From contig JAUVCS010000095.1 in NCBI GenBank assembly GCA_030590745.1, positions 1 to 5,037 of the forward strand: a stretch of DNA of 5,037 nucleotides, read 5' to 3'. Position numbers and translations under genes: made by a program. Below, in pieces: positions 4,263-5,037 of this stretch (positions within the stretch are counted from its first letter, which is position 1; each line of letters begins with the position of its first letter). This DNA comes from Desulfuromusa sp. (GTDB lineage: Bacteria; Desulfobacterota; Desulfuromonadia; Desulfuromonadales; Geopsychrobacteraceae). The notes beneath the pieces are model-generated. The model saw nothing but the letters and a program-made list of their open reading frames with translations. It made no database searches and had not been told where the DNA came from.

Positions 4263-5037
4263 CTATACCGGTAAATTTTTCTTCTTTATCTTTTCAATCA
4301 AAGTTGTCCTCTTTAGATTAAGGATCCGGGCAGCTTCTTTTTTATTACCACCCGTTCGGCTGAGAGCCTGAAAAATCAGGCGGTCCTCAAACTCACTGAT
4401 CAAGCCATTGAAATCCAACCCGTCATCAGACCATTCAACTTCTGGAGGGACAGAGGGAACCAGAGGTTGAACTGTGTCATTGACCGGAGAATCCAGATCA
4501 TCAGCCTGGACATCGATACACCGGTATTTTTCAGGCAGCTCCCTTAAACTGATCCGCTTGCCACGATGCAGAATAACCAGCCGTTGCATCAAATTTTCCA
4601 ACTCACGGACATTACCCGGCCAGCTATAACGCTGCAAACTTCTCATCGCAATGGGATCAATCGTGGTGCGCCGATCCGTTTTCCGCCGACTGAAGCGTTC
4701 GATAAAACGTTCAATCAGCAATATCAGATCATCCTGCCGGTCACACAATGGCGGGGCAACCAGAGGGATCACTGCAAGCCGATAGTAGAGGTCCTCACGA
4801 AACTTTCCTGCAGCAACCAACTCTTCCAGATTTTGATGGGTTGCCGCAATGATCCGGACATCAACCTTGGTCGGCCGAATACCACCAACCTGTTCAACTT
4901 CCCGTTCCTGAATCATACGTAACAGTTTAGCCTGCAAGTTTGCCTTCATGTCACCGATTTCATCCAGGAACAATGTCCCCCCGTCAGCAAATTGAACCCG
5001 CCCTATTTTGGACTGTAGGGCTCCGGTAAAAGCACCT
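4263..5037 (-). CDS. Sigma-54-dependent Fis-type activator, C-terminal part (FleQ/FlgR-like)
   Basis: This is the last 257 codons of a bacterial enhancer-binding protein that opens sigma-54 promoter complexes by ATP hydrolysis. The 5' part lies beyond the right edge. The fragment begins exactly with GAFTGA, the loop contacting sigma-54. It continues with Walker B LFLDEIGD (about residues 22-29), the arginine-finger segment [14 protein letters not shown] (79-92) and sensor [12 protein letters not shown] (139-148). A linker of roughly 50 residues leads to a Fis-type helix-turn-helix (about 221-253) with [19 protein letters not shown]. The [11 protein letters not shown] ending resembles flagellar activators of the FleQ/FlrA and delta-proteobacterial FlgR type, which would suit the neighbouring cheB, but that assignment is inference. 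Walker A and any N-terminal receiver or sensory domain are not in the window, so its input signal is unknown. Confidence 0.93.
   Translation of the reverse strand, partial: GAFTGALQSKIGRVQFADGGTLFLDEIGDMKANLQAKLLRMIQEREVEQVGGIRPTKVDVRIIAATHQNLEELVAAGKFREDLYYRLAVIPLVAPPLCDRQDDLILLIERFIERFSRRKTDRRTTIDPIAMRSLQRYSWPGNVRELENLMQRLVILHRGKRISLRELPEKYRCIDVQADDLDSPVNDTVQPLVPSVPPEVEWSDDGLDFNGLISEFEDRLIFQALSRTGGNKKEAARILNLKRTTLIEKIKKKNLPV

Overview
The window suggests a mid-GC, motile, Gram-negative delta-type bacterium. My best guess is the Desulfuromonadales/Geobacter relatives. The guess rests on the style of the MiaA variant, on a CheB next to a FleQ/FlgR-like sigma-54 activator, and on a multicopy hairpin repeat that I recall seeing in that group. 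It is an inference, not a search result.

Layout: four protein genes are supported. On the minus strand lie miaA (1546-2487) and, downstream of it, a family 2 glycosyltransferase (61-1302). On the plus strand is cheB (3156-4214). It converges on the 3' part of a sigma-54-dependent activator (minus strand, 4263 to beyond the right edge), which is cut exactly at its GAFTGA motif. CheB and the activator point to chemotaxis and flagellar control. MiaA modifies tRNA. The glycosyltransferase substrate is unknown.

The unusual part is the intergenic DNA. Three copies of one hairpin element (A at 1-47, cut by the window edge; B at 1354-1477; C at 2632-2763) begin with the same 19-mer, CCCGTGTGACGCAGCCGGA. 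In B and C the 19-mer is followed by an outer stem of 11 bp whose sequence is unrelated between copies but whose 3' arm changes to match. Inside that come a conserved TTTG(C)AG/CT(G)CAAA stem, an A/T-rich stem and a small apical hairpin, and then a conserved GAGGGAACCCGC..GGGCAAG tail. Copy C is followed by a second hairpin module (2764-2846) with its own long palindrome, whose sequence recurs at 2905-2919. Two shorter GGGGACA-type hairpins (1503-1529 and, inverted, 2869-2896) lie near B and C. No mobilising gene is visible in the window, so the machinery that made these elements would act in trans.

The gene-poor stretch 2488-3155 contains, left to right, the miaA promoter region, element C, module 2, the inverted GGGGACA hairpin, an AT-rich segment with a possible -10 box, and a structured cheB leader.
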